64,000 nt of DNA, taken from positions 186,001 through 250,000 of the forward strand of contig NZ_JABTTS010000001.1 of assembly GCF_018638295.1 (NCBI RefSeq). Direction: 5' to 3'. This DNA comes from Streptomyces sp. CHD11 (GTDB lineage: Bacteria > Actinomycetota > Actinomycetes > Streptomycetales > Streptomycetaceae). Shown in pieces: positions 53,233-60,805 of the stretch. Below the pieces are notes generated by a model. That model saw only the letters and a program-made list of their open reading frames with translations, did not search any database and was not told where the DNA came from. Position 1 is the stretch's first letter. Each line of letters opens with the position of its first letter. A program made the position numbers and the translations under genes.

Positions 53233-53903
53233 CGGCCCGCCCTCCTCCCCCGAAAGGTCCGAGCGGTGCCCGGAGCGGCGGACGGGACGGCGGCGGGGCT
53301 GTCGTCGTCGCCGTGGAGCCCGGGCCCTTCGATGCGCAGCCGGTCCAGAAAGCGCCCTCCCGCGAGGGCGGCGGTGTCGATCATCCGCTGCGCGTGGCCG
53401 AGGTCCCACGGGGCGGGCCGGCCCTCGATGCCGGTCGGCACCACGGCGGTCGGGACGTGTGCGGCCGCCTCGCGCAGCTCGGACTCGACGCGGTGACGCA
53501 GCAGGACCAGGCCTGCCCGGGAGGCGGCCGCCCCGGCCCGGCGTGGCGGCACGGCGGGGGGCAGGGGCCGGCCCTCCGGTCCGGTCGACGGCATCACCAC
53601 ACCGGCCGCCCCCGCCTTCAGGGCCGCCCGCACGGGGACGTACGCGAATACCCCGCCGTCGACGAACGTGCGGCCTTCCCGCTCGGCCGGGGGCGGCACG
53701 CCCGGGACGGCCGCGCCGGCCGGCAGCGCGGACTCGAGGTCTCCGTGGTCGAGCGGGGCGGGTGTGCCGGTGAGCGGGCCGGGGCTGAATCCGCGCCGCT
53801 CCAGCGCGTGTCCCACCCCGACGTGCGCGGCCCCGAGCACGCCTCCGCCTCCTGCCACCACCGCTGCGGGCCGGGGCAGGCCTTGCGGACCCAAGCCACT
53901 CAT
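53229..53903 (-). CDS. Patatin-like protein lacking the nucleophile motif
   Basis: A 224-residue patatin-family protein. It keeps the phosphate-binding-like glycine loop (AGGGGVLGAAHVGVGHALERRG, residues about 17-38, with V instead of the usual R) and the catalytic Asp motif at D82 (TFVDGGVFAYVPVRAALKAGA). The GxSxG serine motif expected soon after the glycine loop is missing, and the two motifs are only about 45 residues apart rather than the usual 100 or more, so an internal deletion removed the active-site serine. The frame is intact and starts the four-gene overlapping set. Probably catalytically dead; possibly a decaying gene. Confidence 0.75.
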   Translation of the reverse strand: MSGLGPQGLPRPAAVVAGGGGVLGAAHVGVGHALERRGFSPGPLTGTPAPLDHGDLESALPAGAAVPGVPPPAEREGRTFVDGGVFAYVPVRAALKAGAAGVVMPSTGPEGRPLPPAVPPRRAGAAASRAGLVLLRHRVESELREAAAHVPTAVVPTGIEGRPAPWDLGHAQRMIDTAALAGGRFLDRLRIEGPGLHGDDDSPAAVPSAAPGTARTFRGRRAGR

Positions 53904-54099
53904 CGTTCACCCTCTCTCGTCCACGGCGCCGAGTCGCCCGCGTTCCTCCCTAGGGACCGGGCAGCCCCGCGATCTGTGACAGGGAGCGCCCGGATGATGT
54001 GGAGGAGGCCCTGTGCCGGGGGCGCTTGTGACGACGGGCCTGACGGATGTCACGGCGCGGCGGTGTCACACCGGCGGCACCCGACCTCTCGTAGGGGGT

Positions 54100-54513
54100 G
54101 AGTGGCCGGCTGCCGGTTCCCCGGCAGCACCCTCGGCGAAGCCCTGCGCCCCGTCCCGGTCACCCTGCCCGACGGCTCCCCGGGAGCGGTGTACATCGAC
54201 CAGGGCCTGTTCCCCCACCAGTTCGCCGCGGACACGTGCCCGAGGACACCGCCGGCCTCCTGGCGGTCACCCAGCGGCCGGTCACCGACGCGGCTCTGCA
54301 GGAGGGAGCGTCGGAGCCCGCCTGGAAGAGCGTCCCGTCCTGGCTCCTGGTGGCCACCGAGGACCTCGACATCCCCCGGAGACCCAGAGTTTCATGGCCG
54401 AGCGCGTCGGCGCGCGCACAGTGGAGGTACGGGCGTCGCACGCCGTGAGTGTGTCGCGGCCGCACGACGTGGCCCTGGTCGTCGAGGAGGCGGCCCGCTC
54501 GGCCGGCTGTCCG
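54100..54513 (+). pseudogene. Frameshifted alpha/beta hydrolase relic
   Basis: Three successive frames spell the C-terminal half of a small actinobacterial alpha/beta hydrolase. In order they are LPDGSPGAVYIDQGLFPHQ (about 54165-54230), EDTAGLLAVTQRPVTDAALQ then WKSVPSWLLVATEDLDIP (about 54240-54380), and SFMAERVGARTVEVRASHA with VSRPHDVALVVEEAARSAG (about 54390-54513). The catalytic His is present at the SHA position, but no single frame covers the gene and the nucleophile half is missing. An ECF41-like promoter remnant (TGTCACA at 54064-54070) precedes it. The rest of the gap (53904-54099 and 54514-54801) shows no gene. Confidence 0.7.
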
Positions 54514-54801
54514 GACCGGCGCCCCGGAGGGCGGAGTGGCACGGGAGCCGCTCCGCCCTTCCGCGTGCCCGCGCCCCTCCGGACGGCCTCCGAACGGCAC
54601 GCCCGTGAAACACCGCTTTCCTCACCGGCCGTCGCACGCCAACGGAGGAGACACCGCGGAACCGGCGCCGAAGAGGACGCCCTCCGCTTCCGGTGCCGTG
54701 TTCCGGACGAGTCCCGGCCCAGGCGGCGCGGGATCGCCTGGCCCGGAACGGAGGACGGCCCCGGTCCCTGGTGTCGGGGACCGGGGCCGCGGCCGGAGGA
54801 C

Positions 54802-55548
54802 TCAGCTCTGCTGCGCGAGCCAGTCGGTGTAGCGGGTCTCGGCGAGGTGCGCGCCGGGGCCGGGGAGCAGGGTGTTCTCCTCCAGCGGCGCGCCGGAGTA
54901 CCGCGCCTGAGGGTCCGTCACGACGGTGCGCGGGTCGTTCCGGGCGGCGAGCGTCCTGCGGATGAGTTCGTCCAGGGGGAACGCCTCGGGTCCGGCGATC
55001 TCCACCACCGCGTCGACGGGTGCACCGACGGCCGTACGGCCCACGGCCGCGGCCACGTCGTCGGAGAGGATGGGCTGGATCCCGGCCGGGGAGAGGCGCA
55101 CGGTGTCACCCTCGGTCGCCAGGTCCGCGATGCCCTTCATGAACTCGAAGAACTGCGTGGCGTGGACGATGGAGTACGGCATGCCGGACTCCTTGATGAG
55201 GTTCTCCTGCGCCTGCTTGGCGCGGAAGTAGCCGCTCTCCTGGAGCCGGTCGGTGCCCACCACGGACAGGGCGACATGGTGGGTCGCACCGGCCTCCGCC
55301 TCCGCCTTCAGGAGGTTGGTGGTCGAGGTGCGGAAGAACTCCATGACGGCATCGTCCGCCCACGAGGGCGAGTTGGAGACGTCGACCACGACCGGGGCGC
55401 CCTGCAGAACCTCGGAAAGGCCCTCACCGGTCAGCGTGTTGACACCGGTGTTGGGGGCGGCGGGGACCGCCTCGTGCCCTTGGGCCTTGAGCTGCTCGAC
55501 CAGCTTCGAGCCGATGAGCCCGGTACCGCCGATCACTACGATCTTCAT
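54802..55548 (-). CDS. NmrA-like/atypical SDR NAD(P)-binding reductase
   Basis: A 248-residue extended/atypical SDR. Nucleotide-binding motif VIGGTGLIGSKLVEQL at the N-terminus, then VVVDVSNSPSWADDAVMEFF, HHVALSVVGTDRLQESGYFRAK (the YxxxK-like segment) and SIVHATQFFEFMKG. Such oxidoreductases/epimerases are the O and E members of the COE proteins that accompany ECF41 sigma factors. Its promoter at 55608-55634 has the ECF41 form. The reaction is unknown. Confidence 0.88.
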   Translation of the reverse strand: MKIVVIGGTGLIGSKLVEQLKAQGHEAVPAAPNTGVNTLTGEGLSEVLQGAPVVVDVSNSPSWADDAVMEFFRTSTTNLLKAEAEAGATHHVALSVVGTDRLQESGYFRAKQAQENLIKESGMPYSIVHATQFFEFMKGIADLATEGDTVRLSPAGIQPILSDDVAAAVGRTAVGAPVDAVVEIAGPEAFPLDELIRRTLAARNDPRTVVTDPQARYSGAPLEENTLLPGPGAHLAETRYTDWLAQQS

Positions 55549-55580
55549 GACGGGAATCCTCTCGGTGGATGTCGGAAGGT

Positions 55581-55604
55581 GTCTTCACTGAGGTCTTCAC
55601 TGAG
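55581..55604. repeat. 12-bp perfect tandem duplication in the reductase leader
   Basis: GTCTTCACTGAG occurs twice in direct succession (55581-55592 and 55593-55604), just downstream of the predicted -10 element on the minus strand, so it lies in the 5' untranslated region. Confidence 0.8.
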
Positions 55605-55607
55605 ATG

Positions 55608-55634
55608 GACCGGATGGGTGCCGCGCCTGTGACG
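55608..55634 (-). promoter_or_regulatory. ECF41-type promoter of the NmrA-like gene
   Basis: On the minus strand: CGTCACA (55634-55628), 16 nt, GGTC (55611-55608), about 60 nt from the start codon. Same spacing and -10 element as the promoters at 57471-57497 and 60732-60758; differs from the consensus TGTCACA by one base. Confidence 0.75.
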
Positions 55635-55657
55635 GCGGCCGGGACCCCGGCATTCCC

Positions 55658-55693
55658 TTTGTCCGGGGCACGCGTTTTGTCCGGGGCACACGT
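55658..55693. repeat. 18-bp tandem duplication
   Basis: Two adjacent 18-nt units beginning TTTGTCCGGGGCAC (55658-55675 and 55676-55693) differ at one position. They lie between the NmrA promoter and the end of the flavoprotein gene, in the region where the minus-strand flavoprotein transcript ends. Confidence 0.8.
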
Positions 55694-55705
55694 TTCACCT
55701 TGCGG

Positions 55706-57436
55706 TCACTCGGCCAGCTTGCCGTCGGTCGACACCTCCTCCATCAGGGAGGCGATGTCACCGGGGACGGCGGGAATGCTCTCGCGGGTGATTCCCGTCG
55801 TCGGCGACCAGACGAGATTGACCTGGAGGGCCGGGTCCATGCCCGGGTGGTCGCTGCGGTTGTGGCAGCCGCGGGTCTCCCGTCGCTCGAGCGCCGCTTC
55901 GAGCGTGGCCCGTGCGGAGAGGGCGGCGGACCTCAGATCGAAGGCGTGCGCAAGATCCTGGAACCCGGCGATGTCGGGATGGACGCCGACGTCCTCCATG
56001 CGCTTCTCGATGGCCGCGAGCTCCGACAGTCCGGTCCGCAGTCCCTCCTCGTTCCGTACGACGCCGGCGTGCTCGGTCATGGTGTCGCGGATGGCGCGCT
56101 GCAGCGCGCGGACGTTCTCCGGCCCGTCCGCGGCGAGGAGGCCGTCGACCTCCGCGCGGGCCTCGGTCACCGCTTTCGCCGACCGCGGGTGGGCGGGCAG
56201 CGCCTCCGCGTAGGCGGCGGCCGCCTGCCCGGTGATCCGGCCGTAGACCAGCAACTCGATGAGACTGTTGCCGCCGAGGCGGTTGGCGCCGTGCAGCCCG
56301 CTCGACGCCTCACCGATGGCATAGAGGCCGCGGACGTCCGTGCTGTGGTCCTCCGGGCGGACCCAGACCCCGCCCATCGAGTAGTGCGCCGTGGGCGCGA
56401 CCTCGATCGGGTCCCGGGTGATGTCGAGCATCTGCAGGTCCAGCAGTGTCTGGTAGACCCGGGGCAACCGCTGCATGATCGTCTGCCGGGGCAGGTGCGA
56501 GACGTCGAGCCACACACCGCCCTTCTCGGTGCCGCGGCCCTCCTTGATCTCCGTGTAGGAGGCCAGGGCGACCCGGTCGCGGGTGGACAGCTCCATGCGC
56601 TCGCGGTCGTAGCGGCTCATGTACCGCTCACCGAGCGCGTTGCGCAGGATGCCGCCCTCACCGCGTGCGGCCTCGCTGACCAGGGTGCCGGCCGCGTTCT
56701 CCGGCTGGATGATCCCGGAGGGGTGGAACTGCACCAGCTCCGGGTCCCGCAGCCGGGCCCCGGCCTCCACGGCGAGCCGGAACGAGTCGCCGGTGTTCTC
56801 GTCGCGCCGCGAAGAGGTGCGCCGCCAGATGCGGGTGTGGCCGCCGGCCGCCAGGATGACGGCGTCGGCGTGGATCAGGTAGCGGGTCCCGTCCGTGAGG
56901 TCGAAACCGTAGGCGCCGAAGACGACACCCTCATGGGTCAGGATCCGGGTGATGTACACGCCGTCGAGCACCGGGATGTCCAGCTGGTCCGTCCGCCTGA
57001 TGAGCGTGCGCTGGATCTCCAGACCGGTGTAGTCCCCTGCGAAGGCGGTGCGGCGGAACGTGTGCGCGCCGAAGAAGCGCTGGGAGATGCGGCCGTCCTC
57101 CTCCCGGGCGAAGGCCATGCCGTACCGCTCCAGGTCGTCGATGCCGAGGGCGGCTCCCCGGGTGACGATCTCGGCGGTGCGGGGGTCACCGAGCAGGTAG
57201 CTCTCCTTGAGGGTGTCCGCCGCGTGCTGCTGCCAGCTGTCGCCGGGGTCCATGGTGGCCAGAGCCGCGTTGATGCCGCCGGCCGCGAGGGATGTGTGGG
57301 CGTCCTCCTTGGGCCGTTTGCCGACGGCGAGGACGTCGAGACCGGCCTCGGCCAGTTCGATCGCCGCCCGGAGTCCGGCTCCGCCCGTGCCGATCACCAG
57401 GACCCTGGTGGAGAGACGTTGTTCGGTGACAGCCAC
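55706..57436 (-). CDS. Orphan fumarate reductase/succinate dehydrogenase-type flavoprotein
   Basis: A 576-residue FrdA/SdhA/NadB-superfamily flavoprotein. FAD Rossmann motif RVLVIGTGGAGLRAAIELAE; FAD-linking region HTSLAAGGINAALATMDPGD; substrate-site motifs VQFHPSGI, HYSMGGVWV and GANRLGGNSLIELLVYG; C-terminal helical domain. The HPSGI and HYSMGG motifs favour SdhA/FrdA over L-aspartate oxidase. The GTG at 57436 with CGGAG upstream was preferred to the GTG at 57463, because the predicted promoter would place the transcript start at about 57464. No iron-sulphur or membrane-anchor subunit is adjacent, so its electron partner is unknown. Controlled by an ECF41-type promoter. Confidence 0.85.
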   Translation of the reverse strand: MAVTEQRLSTRVLVIGTGGAGLRAAIELAEAGLDVLAVGKRPKEDAHTSLAAGGINAALATMDPGDSWQQHAADTLKESYLLGDPRTAEIVTRGAALGIDDLERYGMAFAREEDGRISQRFFGAHTFRRTAFAGDYTGLEIQRTLIRRTDQLDIPVLDGVYITRILTHEGVVFGAYGFDLTDGTRYLIHADAVILAAGGHTRIWRRTSSRRDENTGDSFRLAVEAGARLRDPELVQFHPSGIIQPENAAGTLVSEAARGEGGILRNALGERYMSRYDRERMELSTRDRVALASYTEIKEGRGTEKGGVWLDVSHLPRQTIMQRLPRVYQTLLDLQMLDITRDPIEVAPTAHYSMGGVWVRPEDHSTDVRGLYAIGEASSGLHGANRLGGNSLIELLVYGRITGQAAAAYAEALPAHPRSAKAVTEARAEVDGLLAADGPENVRALQRAIRDTMTEHAGVVRNEEGLRTGLSELAAIEKRMEDVGVHPDIAGFQDLAHAFDLRSAALSARATLEAALERRETRGCHNRSDHPGMDPALQVNLVWSPTTGITRESIPAVPGDIASLMEEVSTDGKLAE

Positions 57437-57470
57437 GATTGCTCCGATCGTCGGGGTGTTCACCGCCTAC

Positions 57471-57497
57471 GACCGGATGACCGAGGAGGTTGTGACA
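57471..57497 (-). promoter_or_regulatory. ECF41-type promoter of the flavoprotein gene
   Basis: On the minus strand: TGTCACA (57497-57491), 16 nt, GGTC (57474-57471). Expected transcript start is about 57464, roughly 28 nt before the chosen GTG start. Confidence 0.75.
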
Positions 57498-57689
57498 CCC
57501 GGCGTCGCGCACACCCCCGTCCCAGGATGCGCTCGGGAAAACAGGTCGGCGCCCCGGCGCCACAGGGGGAACACACCCTCCGGGGCACGGGCTTCGGGCG
57601 CGGGGCCGGAGCCGTGCCCACGGTCGGTCCGGCCGCGCCGTCCGCTGCCCGGGCCGGCGCGGCGGTGTCACGACCGTGGGCACGGGGGC

Positions 57690-57890
57690 CACCGCGACGT
57701 CCCCGGTGATCAGGCACCGCACCGGACAACGGCCGGCCACCGTGAGCAGCCTCTCGATCTGTACGGGATCCAGGTCGCCGGTGATCCGGATGTTCCCCAG
57801 CGCCCCAGCGCCGGGTCGTCGTCGCCCGGGAGGGCTGCCGGTCCCGCTCCCGGTGACGGCAGTCAGCGCAGACCCCGGCGCACACCCGCT
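57690..57890 (-). pseudogene. Possible OsmC-family relic
   Basis: On the minus strand a frame reads GNIRITGDLDPVQIERLL, then TVAGRCPVRCLITGDVAVA, which resembles the C-terminal end of OsmC-family proteins (GxL-xxQRxRLLxIAxxCPVxxTL). A preceding VCADC in another frame could be the family's CxxC region. There is no start codon or complete domain, so this is at best a fragment. It sits directly downstream of the ECF41 gene in the 57437-57926 gap, which otherwise holds only the flavoprotein promoter. Confidence 0.4.
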
Positions 57891-57926
57891 CGGAGTGGCC
57901 GCCCACGCCCACGGTCGCGGTCGGGT

Positions 57927-58823
57927 TCAGGCGTTCAGCGACGCCACATAGGGCGCCAGTTTGTCCGGGTTCATCACCCACATGATCCGGTCGATGCCTG
58001 CCGCGGACACGTCGACGGACAGCAGGGCCACCGGGTTGTCGCCGACCGAGACCAGGACGGCCGGACGCCCGTTGGCCTCGACCCACCGGGTCCCGGCCGG
58101 CGGCCAGAAGCGCGGCGCGAAGGCGGCGAGGTACTTGGACACGTGCGTACGTCCGACCACGGGGATCCTGGAGGCGCCGCGCATGCCGCCGCCGTCGGCG
58201 TAACTGACGACATCGGCGGCGAGGACGTTCTCCAGCACCGCCAGATCACCCGTCTGCGCGGCGGCGAGGAACGACTCCAGCAGGCGCCGGTGATCGGCGG
58301 GGCTGACCTGCTCCCGGCGCTCGGCGGCAAGGTGCTTGCGCGCCCGGCTCACCAGTTGGCGGGTGTTGGCCTCACTCGTCTCCAGCATCTCCGCGACCTG
58401 CCGGTAGGGATAGTCGAAGGCCTCCCGCAGCACATACGCCGCCCGCTCCACGGGGTTCAGCTTCTCGAGGAGGAGGAGCACCGCCATCTCGAGCGCCTCG
58501 GCCCGTTCGGCGCCCATCTGCGGGTCCTGCGTGGTGTCCACCGGTTCGGGGAGCCACGGACCCACATACGCCTCCCTGCGCACCCGCGCCGACTGAGCGA
58601 CGTTGATGGCCAGACGTGCCGTGATCGTGGTGAGGAAGGCCGTGGGTTCCTGGACGGCGCCGCGGTCGGCGTTCTGCCACCGCAGCCATGTCTCCTGAAG
58701 GACGTCCTCGGCCTCCGCGGAACTGCCGAGCACCCGGTAGGCGATCCCGAACAGCTGCGGGCGCGCCGCGAGGAAATCGTCCGTCGCCCGGTCGAGGGAA
58801 TCGCTGTCGTCCCCAGCGCGCAT
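57927..58823 (-). CDS. ECF41-type RNA polymerase sigma factor with fused SnoaL domain
   Basis: A 298-residue sigma-70 family protein. Region 2 (FLAARPQLFGIAYRVLGSS, AEDVLQETWLRWQN), the ECF41 linker motif YVGPWLPEP, region 4 (RAAYVLREAFDYPYRQVAEML, then ETSEANTRQLVSRARKHL), and a C-terminal NTF2/SnoaL-like domain holding D210-G213 of the DGGG signature and ending MNPDKLAPYVASLN. In this group the fused domain modulates the sigma factor instead of a separate anti-sigma factor (family knowledge). The ATG at 58823 starts MRAGDDSD just before region 2. It probably drives the three TGTCACA-N16-GGTC promoters nearby. Confidence 0.93.
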   Translation of the reverse strand: MRAGDDSDSLDRATDDFLAARPQLFGIAYRVLGSSAEAEDVLQETWLRWQNADRGAVQEPTAFLTTITARLAINVAQSARVRREAYVGPWLPEPVDTTQDPQMGAERAEALEMAVLLLLEKLNPVERAAYVLREAFDYPYRQVAEMLETSEANTRQLVSRARKHLAAERREQVSPADHRRLLESFLAAAQTGDLAVLENVLAADVVSYADGGGMRGASRIPVVGRTHVSKYLAAFAPRFWPPAGTRWVEANGRPAVLVSVGDNPVALLSVDVSAAGIDRIMWVMNPDKLAPYVASLNA

Positions 58824-59001
58824 GACTGTCCCTTCCCACTCCGGCGCAACCATGCTACAAGCCGCTCCGGCAGCCCGCGCCCGCGGACGGTGGCAGCCCG
58901 AACCGGCCACGACCTGGTGAAACGCACAGTCGCCTCGGGCGCTCGTCCGCGAGTGAGGACGAGCGCCCGGGGCAGGGCGGGGGCCGGCGCCCGCGGTCCG
59001 G

Positions 59002-60498
59002 TCAGACCTTCTCGGTCATCCGGGCCGCGGGAGCGGGCGGGCGCTCGTCCGCCGGAGTGTCCGGCGCCGCGTTCAGCTCCGCGAGCATGTTCTTGGTGAA
59101 GCCGAAGTAGTAGGTGGCGAGGAAGCCCGCCACGTAGCCGACCAGCAGGCCTGCGGCGTAGACGGCGATCGTCCGTCCGAGGCCGTGGCCGCCGTCGAGG
59201 AGCGGGAAGAGCGCCCAGCCCGAGGGGCCGATCGCGGTGGAACCCACGTCCGTGCCCAGCTGGTTGAGGAGACCGACGAACGCGCCGCCGAAGGCGCCGC
59301 CCGCGCACGCGGTGATGAACGGACGTCCCAGGGGCAGCGACACGCCGTAGATGAGAGGCTCCCCGACGCCGAGGAATCCGGGCCAGAGCGCCGACTTGAC
59401 GGTGGTGCGGATGGAGGTGTTGCGGGGCAGGCGCAGATAGATGGCGATCGCGGCACCGACCTGTCCCGCGCCCGCCATCGCGAGGATCGGCAGCAGGACG
59501 GTGAAGCCGGCTCCCTCGATCAGGGTCGTGTGGATGGGGATCAGAGCCTGGTGCAGACCCAGCATGACCAGCGGCAGGAAGAGGCCGCCGAGGAGGAACC
59601 CGGCGCCCGCGCCGCCGTGGGTCAGCAGCCAGTCGGCGGCGTCACCGATCCAGGTGGACACCTCGCCGGCCAGGAACATCAGTCCGAACAGAGTCGCCAG
59701 TCCGGCCACGAGCACCGTGACGGTGGGTGTCACCAGGACGTCGACGGACTCCGGAACCCGGCGACGGCACCACTTCTCCACGTACACGCCGAGCCACGCG
59801 GCACCCAGGGCGCCCAGTACACCGCCCTGCCCCGGCGAGAGGTGCTGGCCGAACGCCTCCACCTCGGCCACTCCGGCGTAGACGACGATCGACGCGACGG
59901 CGCCGCCGAGGATCGGTGTCCCGCCGAACTCCTTGGCCGTGTTGTAGCCGACGAACACGGCGATCAGCGCCATGAACCCGGAGGCGATGGCGGCCAGGGC
60001 CGGGGTCACGCCCGGCAGCCAGTGCAGGTTGACGAGCAGTCCGTTCAGGCCCGCGACGATGCCGCAGCCGATGAGCGCGGGGATCAGCGGCACGAAGATG
60101 TTCGCGATCCGGCGCAGGAACAGCTTGAACGGTGTCGCGTTCCTCGCCTTCCGCTCCGCGCGGAGCGCCGCTCCCTGCGCCGCGAGCCCTTCGGCCGTCA
60201 CGGGGCCGGCCCCGGGGTCCGGTGCGGCCGCGCCCCGCTCCTCCTCGACCAGGGACTCGAACTCCGGGGTGACACGCGCCACCGTGCCCGGTCCCAGCAC
60301 GATCTGGTAGGTGTCGTCCTCCACGACCCCCAGGACCGCCGGCAGTGCCCTGAGCCGATCGTCCTGGACGAGGGACCGGTCCCGAAGCCCCAGCCTCAGC
60401 CGGGTCATGCAGTGGGCCACCGACGTCACATTGTCCGCGCCTCCGACCAGAGGGAGGAGGGCGGCAGCGGTGGCGTGGTGCTTGTTCTCTTCGCTCAT
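59002..60498 (-). CDS. PTS permease EIIBC, MurP/glucose-superfamily-like
   Basis: A 498-residue fused PTS permease. The EIIB domain has the phosphorylated Cys30 in HCMTRLRLGL, then a linker of about 50 residues and an EIIC domain of about 10 membrane segments (FKLFLRRIANIFVPLIPALI, VTPTVTVLVAGLATLFGLMF, LWPGFLGVGEPLIYGVSLPL). The layout is like E. coli MurP (N-acetylmuramate) or sucrose/beta-glucoside permeases lacking EIIA. The ATG at 60498 was chosen since homology starts there; its ribosome site is weak. No sugar hydrolase, etherase or EIIA gene is adjacent. Paired inverted repeats upstream suggest RpiR control. Confidence 0.88.
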   Translation of the reverse strand: MSEENKHHATAAALLPLVGGADNVTSVAHCMTRLRLGLRDRSLVQDDRLRALPAVLGVVEDDTYQIVLGPGTVARVTPEFESLVEEERGAAAPDPGAGPVTAEGLAAQGAALRAERKARNATPFKLFLRRIANIFVPLIPALIGCGIVAGLNGLLVNLHWLPGVTPALAAIASGFMALIAVFVGYNTAKEFGGTPILGGAVASIVVYAGVAEVEAFGQHLSPGQGGVLGALGAAWLGVYVEKWCRRRVPESVDVLVTPTVTVLVAGLATLFGLMFLAGEVSTWIGDAADWLLTHGGAGAGFLLGGLFLPLVMLGLHQALIPIHTTLIEGAGFTVLLPILAMAGAGQVGAAIAIYLRLPRNTSIRTTVKSALWPGFLGVGEPLIYGVSLPLGRPFITACAGGAFGGAFVGLLNQLGTDVGSTAIGPSGWALFPLLDGGHGLGRTIAVYAAGLLVGYVAGFLATYYFGFTKNMLAELNAAPDTPADERPPAPAARMTEKV

Positions 60499-60552
60499 GG
60501 TGCGGTCATGCCTTGCTGTGAGGGGGTCGGCACGTCGGTCGGCTGCGGCTCG

Positions 60553-60598
60553 GAAATTTACTTTCGGCGGTTTCACCTGCGGGTGAAAGATATTTTCA
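60553..60598. promoter_or_regulatory. Paired RpiR-like operators upstream of the PTS gene
   Basis: Two GAAA-N5-TTTC elements: GAAATTTACTTTC (60553-60565) and TGAAAGATATTTTCA (60584-60598), with centres 32 nt apart, about three helical turns. A further inverted repeat TTTCACC, 4 nt, GGTGAAA (60571-60588) overlaps the second. TGAAA-N5-TTTCA is typical of RpiR-family sites. No RpiR gene is in the window. Confidence 0.6.
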
Positions 60599-60731
60599 GA
60601 GATCGCACGCGTCAAGTGCCCTCCGTGACGGCGCTCACCTGCCGCCCACCGCACCTGCGGGGCGGAGCCGGGCGGTTCACCCTGCCGGTGTCCCGCGCAC
60701 CGCCCATGCGGCGCACGTCACATCCGGCGGC

Positions 60732-60758
60732 TGTCACACTCCGCGGGCCGGCCCGGTC
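60732..60758 (+). promoter_or_regulatory. ECF41-type promoter of the AhpD-like gene
   Basis: TGTCACA (60732-60738), 16 nt, GGTC (60755-60758), 47 nt before the ATG at 60806. Identical in both boxes and spacing to the flavoprotein promoter. The rest of the 60499-60805 gap holds the PTS leader. Confidence 0.8.
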
Positions 60759-60805
60759 ATCAGGGTGTACGCCCCAACGGCCAACGGCAGCAGGAGGTTC
60801 ACGGC

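Noticed and set aside
54013..55632. 539-residue plus-strand open frame
   Set aside because: Only a short stretch near 54390-54513 is meaningful (end of a decayed hydrolase); the rest is antisense to the NmrA-like gene.
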